The notes under the pieces were generated by a model. That model searched no databases, was not told where the DNA came from, and saw only the letters and a list, made by a program, of their open reading frames with translations. From positions 1 to 64,000 of the forward strand of contig JAMJTW010000007.1 in assembly GCA_024281175.1 (NCBI GenBank): a stretch of 64,000 bases of DNA. The letters run 5' to 3'. This stretch comes from Candidatus Thiovulum imperiosus. Its GTDB lineage: Bacteria > Campylobacterota > Campylobacteria > Campylobacterales > Thiovulaceae. The position numbers were made by a program, and so were the translations under genes. Of this stretch, positions 40,622-48,452 are shown piece by piece (position 1 is the stretch's first letter; the number at the start of each line of letters is the position of its first letter).

Positions 40622-42009
40622 TTAAAAACTCCTTCTATTAAATTGAAGATTGGTTGAGGATAGAGTCCAAAGAGTAGAGTTAAAGTAGCAAAAAATAGTA
40701 TTGGAAATAGTTCCATTCTGGAGATACTCCAATCCGACTTCTCCACACTTTCTGAAATCTCTCCATAAACTGTTCTTCGGAATGTCCAGATAATATATCC
40801 AGCACTAATAATTCCTGAAAGAGCTACAAAAACTACTCCATAACCCCAACTCTGAATTGCGGATATGAATATTGTCAATTCTCCAACAAATCCCATTGTT
40901 GATGGTAGTCCGATAGATGCAAGTCCCATGAAGATAAAAAGAGAACTTACAACAGGTGCTTTCTGCATCAATCCACCATAACTTTTCATCTCCCAACTAC
41001 CAGTTTTATGATGCATAAATCCTGTAATTAGAAATAGTGGTGAAATAATTAGTGCATGAGCAACCATCTCATAAATTGAAGCTGAAAGTCCCTCGACTGT
41101 TAAAGTTGAAATTGCAATTAGAACAAGTCCCATATGTGAAATTGAACTGTAAGCTACAAGTTTCTTGATATGAGTTGTTGAAATTGCAACTAATCCAGCA
41201 AAAAAGAGGGTAGCAACTCCGAGAGATAAGAGAATTATAGAATTTGTTTCAGTTGTCTCTGGAAAGAGAAGAACTATAAATTTAATTAGTGCATAAGCTC
41301 CCATTTTTAGTAGAACTCCCGCCAAAAGAACTGAAATTGGTGCTGGAGCTTGAACATGAGCATCTGGTAACCAAGTGTGAAAAGGGAAAGATGGAACTTT
41401 TACCAAAATTCCAACAAAGATAAGCCACCAAATCAGTTCTCTATTTTCCAGTGAATTTTCAGAAATTGAAGTTAGTTCAAAAGTTCCGCTGTTTTGGAAA
41501 AGGAGAAAGAAACCAATTAGCATAAACATTGATGCAAAATGGGTATATAGAAAAAATTTGATAGATGCGTAAATCCTATTTTCAGCACCCCACTTTCCAA
41601 TTAGGAGAAAGATAGGAACTAGAGTCAATTCCCAAAATATGTAGAACCAGAGGAGATTTGTTGTTAGAAAAACTCCAAAAATTGCTCCCGAAAAGAGAAG
41701 TAGTAGAGCAAAATATCTGCTGTTCTCTACCCAACTTGAGATGGCTACCAAAATTAGAAGTAGTGAAGTGAGAATTAGCATAATTGCTGAAAACTTATCA
41801 ACTTGTAGAGTTAGAGTGAAACCAAACTTTTCTACACTTAAAAACTCTCCTAAAAGTAGATATCCATCTCCAATTTTTGTGTAGAGAGAAATTGAGAGAA
41901 GAAGTAGAACTACAAAGTAGAACAGTGAAAATATCTTTATCTTCTCTTTAAAAAGATATGAGATTGGTGCTAAAAAGAGTGGAGCAAAAATTGTAAATAG
42001 ATATATCAT
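40618..42009 (-). CDS. nuoM: complex I subunit NuoM
   Basis: The 463-aa antiporter-like subunit has about 13 membrane helices. Family motifs include FYIFWELTLVPIFLLIGKWG with the conserved Glu, KVPSFPFHTWLPDAHVQAPAPISVLLAGVLLKMG, and HIKKLVAYSSISHMGLVLI. It overlaps both neighbours by four bases. Confidence 0.95.
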   Translation of the reverse strand: MIYLFTIFAPLFLAPISYLFKEKIKIFSLFYFVVLLLLSISLYTKIGDGYLLLGEFLSVEKFGFTLTLQVDKFSAIMLILTSLLLILVAISSWVENSRYFALLLLFSGAIFGVFLTTNLLWFYIFWELTLVPIFLLIGKWGAENRIYASIKFFLYTHFASMFMLIGFFLLFQNSGTFELTSISENSLENRELIWWLIFVGILVKVPSFPFHTWLPDAHVQAPAPISVLLAGVLLKMGAYALIKFIVLLFPETTETNSIILLSLGVATLFFAGLVAISTTHIKKLVAYSSISHMGLVLIAISTLTVEGLSASIYEMVAHALIISPLFLITGFMHHKTGSWEMKSYGGLMQKAPVVSSLFIFMGLASIGLPSTMGFVGELTIFISAIQSWGYGVVFVALSGIISAGYIIWTFRRTVYGEISESVEKSDWSISRMELFPILFFATLTLLFGLYPQPIFNLIEGVFK

Positions 42010-43754
42010 TTGACCTCCAATATTATGAGAATTAGAACAACTCCTAAAAGCCAGAAATATCCTATTTTCTCAACTTTTATAAATTTCCGAAATAGCTTTT
42101 CTGAAGCTGGTTTTGAACTATTTACTACACCATCAACTACGGTTTTATCACTCCAAAATACCCCTTTTGAAAAATTTAAAAAAGCATGTTTTGTAAAGAT
42201 AGAAATCATCTTTTGAATGTAGTAGCCGTTGAATAGAATTTTGTGAATGATTTCTAATAGAGGCTGTTTTGAGAGCTTCTCAATAAGTTCCAAATTTGTG
42301 TAAAAACGGTAAGTAGCATATCCTAAAATTAGAATTGTTAGAACTGCTAAAACTTGGAAAAGTGGTTCTGGGTGTTCAGCACTATATCCTAAAAATTGGA
42401 AAACTTCTGTGTGAAAAAGACCTAAAAATAGTGTTACTACTGCCATGACTCCAAGAGGACATAGCGTCCAAACTCTGGAAAGTTTCACCTCTGTTTTCAA
42501 AACCTCATCACCCCTAAAAATTATAGTCCAAATTCTAGTTATATAGACAACTGAAAGTAGTCCTGCAACTGTAATTAGAATATTGTCAGCACTCCAGAGA
42601 ACTTCATCTTTTGAAAAGAATCCTCCAAAAGGTGGAATTCCAGAAAGCGAAACTGCTCCGATTCCCAAAATAATTGCTAAAGTTGGAAATCGTTTTCCGA
42701 TTCCTCGAATCTCCCAAATATCTTTTTTATGATGAGCTAAAAGAATTACAGCACCGATTCCTAAAAAGAGTAGAGCTTTAAAAACAGCATGATTTAGTAG
42801 ATGTCCAACTCCAGCAGAGAGAAGACCAGCACCGAGTCCAGCAAAAGCGAGAGAGAGATGAGACATTGTTGAGTAGGCGAGGCTCTTTTTCATCTCTTTC
42901 TGGACGATTGCACTTGTAGCACCGATAAAAGCGGAAATTCCAGCAATTCCAAGAACAACTGGTAGAGCTTCAGAGTAGGAGAAGAAGTCGAAAAGTCTTG
43001 CAATAATGTAGATACCGCTATTGACCATTGTTGCACCGTGAATTAGTGCTGAAACAGTTGTTGGACCTTCCATTGCATTCATAAGCCAAGGAAATAGAGG
43101 AAATTGTCCTGATTTTCCAATTGCTGAAATAAAAATAAAGATGGCGATGAGGTAGGCTATATCTTTTGGTATCTCTGTTTCTGAAATCTCCAATAGATTT
43201 AGAGTATCTCCAAAATAGAAGAGTAGACCAATTGAGGCAAAGAGGAAAATATCTCCAAAACGGGTGTAGAGAAATGCTTGTTGCCCAGCATCGGCTGGTG
43301 CGTTTCTCTGATGCCAAAAACCTATTAGTAGATAACTTGCAACTCCCATAAGTTCCCAACCAAAAAAGAGAGAAATCATATCTCCAGCTGTAACTAGAAG
43401 AACCATTCCACCAATAAAAAAGAGAATTTTAGAGTGGTATCTTCGCTGTTCTGGTTCATCACCCATATATTCTCTACTAAAGTGAATATCTAAAAAGCCA
43501 AGTCCTGTTGCAATAAGAAGCATAACTAAAGATAGTTCATCGATATAGAGAGAGAATGGAATTTGAATAGAACCAAAACTTATCCAGTTGTAGCTAGTTG
43601 AGAGTGGTTCTGTGTAGTTCCAAAAGAGAAAAGCGGTTCCTAAAAATAGAAGAAGTCCAAAAGTGTATCCACTCCAAAATGCGTATCTATTTCCAGAAAT
43701 GAAAGTGATAATTGCACCTAAAAATGGAAATAGAACTAAAAATATCTCAAACAT
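42006..43754 (-). CDS. nuoL: complex I subunit NuoL
   Basis: The 582-aa subunit is the distal antiporter-like protein, with the long lateral helix at its C-terminus. Motifs are FFGWELMGVASYLLIGFWH, GQFPLFPWLMNAMEGPTTVSALIHGATMV, and MKKSLAYSTMSHLSLAFAGLG. NuoK overlaps it by eight bases. Length is close to normal. Confidence 0.95.
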   Translation of the reverse strand: MFEIFLVLFPFLGAIITFISGNRYAFWSGYTFGLLLFLGTAFLFWNYTEPLSTSYNWISFGSIQIPFSLYIDELSLVMLLIATGLGFLDIHFSREYMGDEPEQRRYHSKILFFIGGMVLLVTAGDMISLFFGWELMGVASYLLIGFWHQRNAPADAGQQAFLYTRFGDIFLFASIGLLFYFGDTLNLLEISETEIPKDIAYLIAIFIFISAIGKSGQFPLFPWLMNAMEGPTTVSALIHGATMVNSGIYIIARLFDFFSYSEALPVVLGIAGISAFIGATSAIVQKEMKKSLAYSTMSHLSLAFAGLGAGLLSAGVGHLLNHAVFKALLFLGIGAVILLAHHKKDIWEIRGIGKRFPTLAIILGIGAVSLSGIPPFGGFFSKDEVLWSADNILITVAGLLSVVYITRIWTIIFRGDEVLKTEVKLSRVWTLCPLGVMAVVTLFLGLFHTEVFQFLGYSAEHPEPLFQVLAVLTILILGYATYRFYTNLELIEKLSKQPLLEIIHKILFNGYYIQKMISIFTKHAFLNFSKGVFWSDKTVVDGVVNSSKPASEKLFRKFIKVEKIGYFWLLGVVLILIILEVK

Positions 43755-44034
43755 TCTCTTCTCCTATCTCTGTTTTTCCAGAAACTCGATTTGCACCTAA
43801 AAAGATGATAACTCCAGCAGAAGCCTCAAGAGTAGCAAGTGCAATAAGAAGATATGCGAGAGAGAAGTTCTCTTCAATACCATAATATTTTCCAGTTGAA
43901 GCTAAAAGAAGAATTACACTATTTAGCAAAATTTCAAGAGAGAAAAATATTTTTAGAAAGCTCTTTTGAGTTGTTACTCCAAAAAGACCAATTCCAAAAA
44001 GAGTCATCGCTACAATAATTTCAAACTCTATCAT
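43747..44034 (-). CDS. nuoK: complex I subunit NuoK
   Basis: The 95-aa protein has three membrane helices. LFFSLEILLNSVILLL-type sequence (here FFSLEILLNSVILLLAST) contains the conserved Glu, and LEASAGVIIFL the second. It is slightly shorter than the usual 100 aa. Confidence 0.93.
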   Translation of the reverse strand: MIEFEIIVAMTLFGIGLFGVTTQKSFLKIFFSLEILLNSVILLLASTGKYYGIEENFSLAYLLIALATLEASAGVIIFLGANRVSGKTEIGEENV

Positions 44035-44474
44035 CTTGACTCCTTTGAAACTCTTATCACTTTTATTGAACCGTAGATAATAGAGACAACTATCAAACTA
44101 AAAATTGGAAGTATCTCTCCTGAAAAAGCTGTTTCTGAAAGTTCGCCACCACTCTTTGGAAGATTTCTCAAAAGGTAGAGAGTAACTACCAGAGTGAAAA
44201 GAGCTGAAAAGAGAATTGCAAAAGGGTTCGGTTTTGATATTGAGACCTTTTCTCCAAAAAGTGAAAGAGCAAAAAGCATTAAGACAACAATACCGCCTGT
44301 ATAGACAAAGATCTGAAGAAGTCCAAGAAGTTCCATCTCTCTTGAAATGTAGTAAATTCCTAAAAGAAACATCATTCCAGAAAAAGAGAGTAGTGCTGAA
44401 ATACTCTTTTCCAAAAATAGAGAAGCTACGGCAAGAGTTGGAACAGCAATTAGTAGAAGTATCTCAAAACTCAA
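44031..44474 (-). CDS. nuoJ: complex I subunit NuoJ
   Basis: The 147-aa protein has five hydrophobic segments. ELLGLLQIFVYTGGIVVLMLFALSLF is the highly conserved third helix with its pi-bulge region. Overlaps of four bases link it to nuoI and nuoK. Confidence 0.93.
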   Translation of the reverse strand: MSFEILLLIAVPTLAVASLFLEKSISALLSFSGMMFLLGIYYISREMELLGLLQIFVYTGGIVVLMLFALSLFGEKVSISKPNPFAILFSALFTLVVTLYLLRNLPKSGGELSETAFSGEILPIFSLIVVSIIYGSIKVIRVSKESR

Positions 44475-44863
44475 CTTCTCTCCTTTGCTCTCTGTATAAA
44501 TCTGCTTTGACTCTCATGGTCTCCATCTGTAAATATTTTATAAGTTCCACCAGAGAGTTTTATCGCCTTTTCAGGCTTTGTTGGACAAGCATCTTCGCAA
44601 AGACCACAAAATATGCAAATTGCTAAATTCACTTCTGGAATTTTTGCTGGTTTCTTCTCTCCTGTTGGATCCATCGCAATAGCTTCTACTGGACAAATTT
44701 TGAAACAGGAGGAACAGCCTGTACAGAGTTCTCTATCAATCTCATGTTGTCCTCGAAATTTTGGGGATTGATGAACAACGCCTTTTCTAATATCTACGGT
44801 AGCTTTTGGAGAACCTACCGATTTGAAAACTTTTGATAAGTTTCCAACCATCTCTAATATCAT
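44471..44863 (-). CDS. nuoI: complex I subunit NuoI (2x[4Fe-4S])
   Basis: From ATG 44863 the protein has 130 aa and two ferredoxin motifs, CTGCSSCFKICPVEA and CIFCGLCEDACPTKP, which carry electrons towards quinone. The ORF-track start (44944) reaches back into nuoH. ATG 44863 has GGAGG six bases upstream and overlaps the nuoH stop by four bases, so it is preferred. Confidence 0.94.
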   Translation of the reverse strand: MILEMVGNLSKVFKSVGSPKATVDIRKGVVHQSPKFRGQHEIDRELCTGCSSCFKICPVEAIAMDPTGEKKPAKIPEVNLAICIFCGLCEDACPTKPEKAIKLSGGTYKIFTDGDHESQSRFIQRAKERS

Positions 44864-45825
44864 TGCACACCTCCAAATATATAGATTTTTGCAAATAGAA
44901 TAAATGCCAAATTTAGCAGAGTTAAAGGAAGTAGATAACTCCAAGAGAAATTTAACATTTGACTAACTCTTAATCTTGGTGTTGTTGCTCGAATTCCAAT
45001 CATTAAAACTGCAAGAATTAGCATTTTGAGGAGTAAGCAGAAGAAACTATCAAAGAAGAAACACTCTGTTCCACCAAAAAAGAGAACTCCTGCCATTGCG
45101 AAAACAACAAGAAATTCTGAAAATTCAGCAATTTTTAAGAGAAGATAGTTTGTTCCACTATACTCTGTGTAGAAACCGTAAACTATCTCCTGTTCCGCAT
45201 CTGGAATGTTAAATGGAGGCTGTTCAAGAACTCCTAAAACTGAAATGAAAAAGAGTATAAAAGAGGGAAATAGAACTATTGAAGTTAAAAGAGTTGTTTC
45301 AGAAACTATCTCACTCACATTCATTGTTCCAAAAAGTAGTGCTGGAGCTAAAGCGGATAGGAAAAATGGTGTCTCCATCGATACTGTTTGAGTTAAAATT
45401 CTAATTCCACCAAGAATTGAGTATTTGTTATTTGACCCAAAACCAGTTAGAAATAGAAGAAATGGCTCAACTCCAACAAAGACGATAAGTGCTAACACTC
45501 CATACTCTGTATGAACAATTTCACTACCAACTCCACTCCACGGAATAAAAGCTACGGGTGTAATTGCAAGTAGTGGTGCAAGAATTGGTATTGTTGAAAA
45601 GAGATAAGGATTTATCCCTTTTGGAGTAATACTCTCTTTTGTCAATATCTTTGCAAAGTCGTATAGAGTTTGCATACTTCCCATATATCCGTTGTAGTGT
45701 GGCCCAACTCTTTTGTGAAAAAGAGCGATAAGTTTTCTAAAAAACCAGAAAACAAAAACTGCCCAAACTAAAATGAAAAGCATTCCAGGAAAAACTAAAA
45801 TTTGAAAAAGCTGTTCTCCACTCAT
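44860..45825 (-). CDS. nuoH: complex I subunit NuoH
   Basis: From ATG 45825 the product has 321 aa and eight membrane helices. It forms the quinone chamber with NuoB and NuoD. KRVGPHYNGYMGSMQTLYDFAK and DAEQEIVYGFYTEYSG are conserved. The ORF-track start at 45891 lies within nuoCD; the chosen ATG overlaps the nuoCD stop and has AAGGAG ten bases upstream. Confidence 0.94.
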   Translation of the reverse strand: MSGEQLFQILVFPGMLFILVWAVFVFWFFRKLIALFHKRVGPHYNGYMGSMQTLYDFAKILTKESITPKGINPYLFSTIPILAPLLAITPVAFIPWSGVGSEIVHTEYGVLALIVFVGVEPFLLFLTGFGSNNKYSILGGIRILTQTVSMETPFFLSALAPALLFGTMNVSEIVSETTLLTSIVLFPSFILFFISVLGVLEQPPFNIPDAEQEIVYGFYTEYSGTNYLLLKIAEFSEFLVVFAMAGVLFFGGTECFFFDSFFCLLLKMLILAVLMIGIRATTPRLRVSQMLNFSWSYLLPLTLLNLAFILFAKIYIFGGVQ

Positions 45826-47396
45826 CGGTCTAAATCTCCTTGACAAATATACATACTTCCAAAAACAATTGGAATATCTGAAATTGTGCAACCCTCAAGA
45901 AGTTTCTCAACCATCATTGTATGGTTAAAACTTGGTGCTTTAATTTTAAGTCGATAAGGAGTTTTTCCTTTCTCTTCTGTAACAAGATGCATCATCAACT
46001 CACCTCTTGCCCACTCAACTCTACTGACTGCTTCACCTTTTGGTAACTTTTTTGGAACTTTAACTAGATGGTCTTTCTCTAAATTGTAAGTTCCCTCAGA
46101 AACTCCACTTCTAATATCTGATACAGCCTGTTTGAGAATTTTCACACTCTCATCAATCTCTTCAAAGATAACTTCAAAACGGTTTTTTGCACTACCACCA
46201 TTTTTTGTAACAACTTTGAAATCGAACTTCTCATAAGCAGAGTATGGTTCATCTTTTCGGATATCTGTTTCAACTCCAGAAGCTCTAGCAACGACTCCAG
46301 CCATTGAAAACTCATGAACCTCATCAGCAGAGATAATTCCAATTTGTGAAGCTCTCTTTTTCATCATTGGATTTTTGAGAAATATAGAGTGAAACTCATC
46401 TCTCTTGCTTTCATAATACTCTATCGCTTTTTCTAAAGTATTCAGAGTTTCAAGATTTAGAGGAAATCGAACTCCACCTGCTTCAATTGAAGCCGTAGCA
46501 ATTCTTGCCCCACTATAATCCTCAAGAAAATCTAAGAAATATTCTCGACTGTCCATTGCCCACATCTGTAAAGTGTGAAGTCCCATTGTTCCGAAAAATC
46601 CACCAATTCCCATAAAGTGGGAAGAGACTCTACCAACTTCACCAAGAATTACTCTAAAGACTTCGGCAAAAGGAGTTGGTTTTACACCAGCAATCTCTTC
46701 AACAGCCATAGCATAACAGAGCATCGAGTTTGTATTATCCATAAAACAAATTCTCTCAACAGCAGTAATTGCTCCAACAAAATCTTTTCTCTCGATGAGG
46801 TTCTCCAAAGCTCTCCAGACAAATCCTATATCTGCACTCACCTTTTTTATCTCTTCACCATCAACACCAACTTTAAGTCGTAATGGTCCACTTGCGGGGT
46901 GAGTTGGTCCCCAATTTAGAGTTGTCTCTGTATCGCTATTTTCAGAAAACTCATCTTCAAAATTTGAGGCGATATCTAAACTATGTTTCTCGACTTCTTT
47001 CTGGTGAGCCTCTATATCGAAATCTTTTCGAAAAGGAGCTTTTCCATAAAAATCGCTACTAATTATGATATGTTTTAAATTTGGGTGTCCAATAAAATCG
47101 ACTCCAAAAGTTGAAAATGCTTCCCTCTCATGCCAATTTGCACCACCAAAAATATGTGATATCGACTCTATTTTTGAATTCTCTCTACTAATATCTGTTT
47201 TGAGCCAGAGACTCTTTTTACTCTCCAAATCTGTAAAAAAGTAATTCAACTCTATTCTCTCTAAAAAGTCGGTCGGAGAGATAGTGATAAGAGTTCTATA
47301 CTCCTCTTTCACTTTTTTCACAACTTCTAAAAGTTCCGAACTCTCCACTTTTCCAACTAGCCAATTTTTCTTATACTCTCTGAAATCTTCTATCAA
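45822..47396 (-). CDS. nuoCD: fused complex I subunit NuoCD
   Basis: The 524-aa protein joins the NuoC 30-kDa domain (HEREAFSTFGVDFIGHPNLKHI, about 90-115) with the NuoD 49-kDa domain (GPTHPASGPLRLKV, near 163, to IVFGSMYICQGDLDR). The NuoD part contributes to quinone binding. Some bacteria encode C and D separately and others as this fusion. The join at about residues 140-160 is an acidic linker. Confidence 0.94.
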   Translation of the reverse strand: MIEDFREYKKNWLVGKVESSELLEVVKKVKEEYRTLITISPTDFLERIELNYFFTDLESKKSLWLKTDISRENSKIESISHIFGGANWHEREAFSTFGVDFIGHPNLKHIIISSDFYGKAPFRKDFDIEAHQKEVEKHSLDIASNFEDEFSENSDTETTLNWGPTHPASGPLRLKVGVDGEEIKKVSADIGFVWRALENLIERKDFVGAITAVERICFMDNTNSMLCYAMAVEEIAGVKPTPFAEVFRVILGEVGRVSSHFMGIGGFFGTMGLHTLQMWAMDSREYFLDFLEDYSGARIATASIEAGGVRFPLNLETLNTLEKAIEYYESKRDEFHSIFLKNPMMKKRASQIGIISADEVHEFSMAGVVARASGVETDIRKDEPYSAYEKFDFKVVTKNGGSAKNRFEVIFEEIDESVKILKQAVSDIRSGVSEGTYNLEKDHLVKVPKKLPKGEAVSRVEWARGELMMHLVTEEKGKTPYRLKIKAPSFNHTMMVEKLLEGCTISDIPIVFGSMYICQGDLDR

Positions 47397-47866
47397 AATT
47401 TCATCTCTTTCCAGAGTCCACCCTGACTTGCTGAACTAGGTTCACCTCTTTTTATTTTCGCTTTTAACTCCTCAAGACCTGAAATTATCGCTTCTGGTCT
47501 CGGCGGACAACCAGCAATAAAAACATCAGCAGGAAGAATTTCTGTAACATTTTTAATAACACTCATTGAGTCGTTGTATGGACCACCATCAAAAGCACAA
47601 GCTCCAAGTGCAACAACATAACTCGGTTCAGCCATTTGAGCATAAGTTCGAAGTAAAACAGGTAGTATCTTTTTTGAAACTAATCCTGTAATAAATATCA
47701 CATCTGCTTGTCTCGGAGTTGGAGTTGGCAAATAGCCATATCTCTCCCAATCATATCTTGGTCCCATCGCCGCAGCCATCTCAAGAGAACAACAGCCACT
47801 ACAAAAGTGAACCATCCAAGGAGACTCCGACCTTGCATAATCAAAAAAATCTAAAACTTTTATCAT
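47393..47866 (-). CDS. nuoB: complex I subunit NuoB (N2 cluster)
   Basis: The 157-aa protein holds the terminal [4Fe-4S] cluster N2. CSGCCSLEM gives the tandem cysteines, and VVALGACAFDGG and FIAGCPPRPEAI provide the others. Length is normal. Confidence 0.95.
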   Translation of the reverse strand: MIKVLDFFDYARSESPWMVHFCSGCCSLEMAAAMGPRYDWERYGYLPTPTPRQADVIFITGLVSKKILPVLLRTYAQMAEPSYVVALGACAFDGGPYNDSMSVIKNVTEILPADVFIAGCPPRPEAIISGLEELKAKIKRGEPSSASQGGLWKEMKF

Positions 47867-48195
47867 TGGTTTCCTTTTCTATACTCTACCATTGCAACAG
47901 AAATTGCAATTGCAACAACTCCTGAAAAGAGAGCTAAGTAGATGAGGTTCTCACTATTTGAATTTAAAAGAATAGAGTAGAATAGACCAACACTATCAAC
48001 TGCTATAAACATTATTGCAAATAGAAAATAGCTAAATTTTATCTTTTGGGGTGCTTCACTACTTGGAGGTAAACCACACTCAAAATGGTCGTTCTTAACT
48101 CTATTTGGTCTGTAAGGTGCTAAAGAGACACCTAAAAAATAGAGAAGAAGTAGGGAGAAGAGAGTTCCTCCCATAAAAATAAGAAGATTTTCCAC
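47863..48195 (-). CDS. nuoA: complex I subunit NuoA
   Basis: The 110-aa protein has three membrane helices. FECGLPPSSEAPQKIKFSYFLFAIMFIAVD is the conserved loop and second helix. It is the first gene of the operon; its promoter should lie at 48196-48276, beside repeat R3. Confidence 0.93.
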   Translation of the reverse strand: MENLLIFMGGTLFSLLLLYFLGVSLAPYRPNRVKNDHFECGLPPSSEAPQKIKFSYFLFAIMFIAVDSVGLFYSILLNSNSENLIYLALFSGVVAIAISVAMVEYRKGNQ

Positions 48196-48276
48196 ACTGA
48201 ACCTTATAATTACTATTCTTAAATACTATACCACTTTTTTATTACTTGAGAAGAACTATAAATCAGAAAAAATTGT

Positions 48277-48439
48277 GGGGAGTGGCTAAAGAGTATTTTT
48301 TACGCTTTAACAACCTGTATGTCATTTCGAACCCTTCAGGGTGAGAAATCTTTTATTTAACGATAAGTTTCCAAGATTTCTCAATCACTTCGTTCATTTC
48401 GAAATGACAAGAGAGGCAGAAACATATTTAGCCACTCCC
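48277..48439. repeat. fold-back repeat R3
   Basis: Ends GGGAGTGGCTAAA and TTTAGCCACTCCC are perfect complements. Compared with other copies, GACC/GGTC has become GGCT/AGCC on both sides. The inner pair GTCATTTCGAA / TTCGAAATGAC is intact. It lies between the 873-aa gene and nuoA, both on the minus strand. Confidence 0.85.
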
Positions 48440-48452
48440 TTTGCTTTGAATT

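Noticed and set aside
44216-44626. 136-aa plus-strand ORF opposite nuoJ and nuoI
   Set aside because: It is a shadow of clear complex I genes with no start signal or family match.
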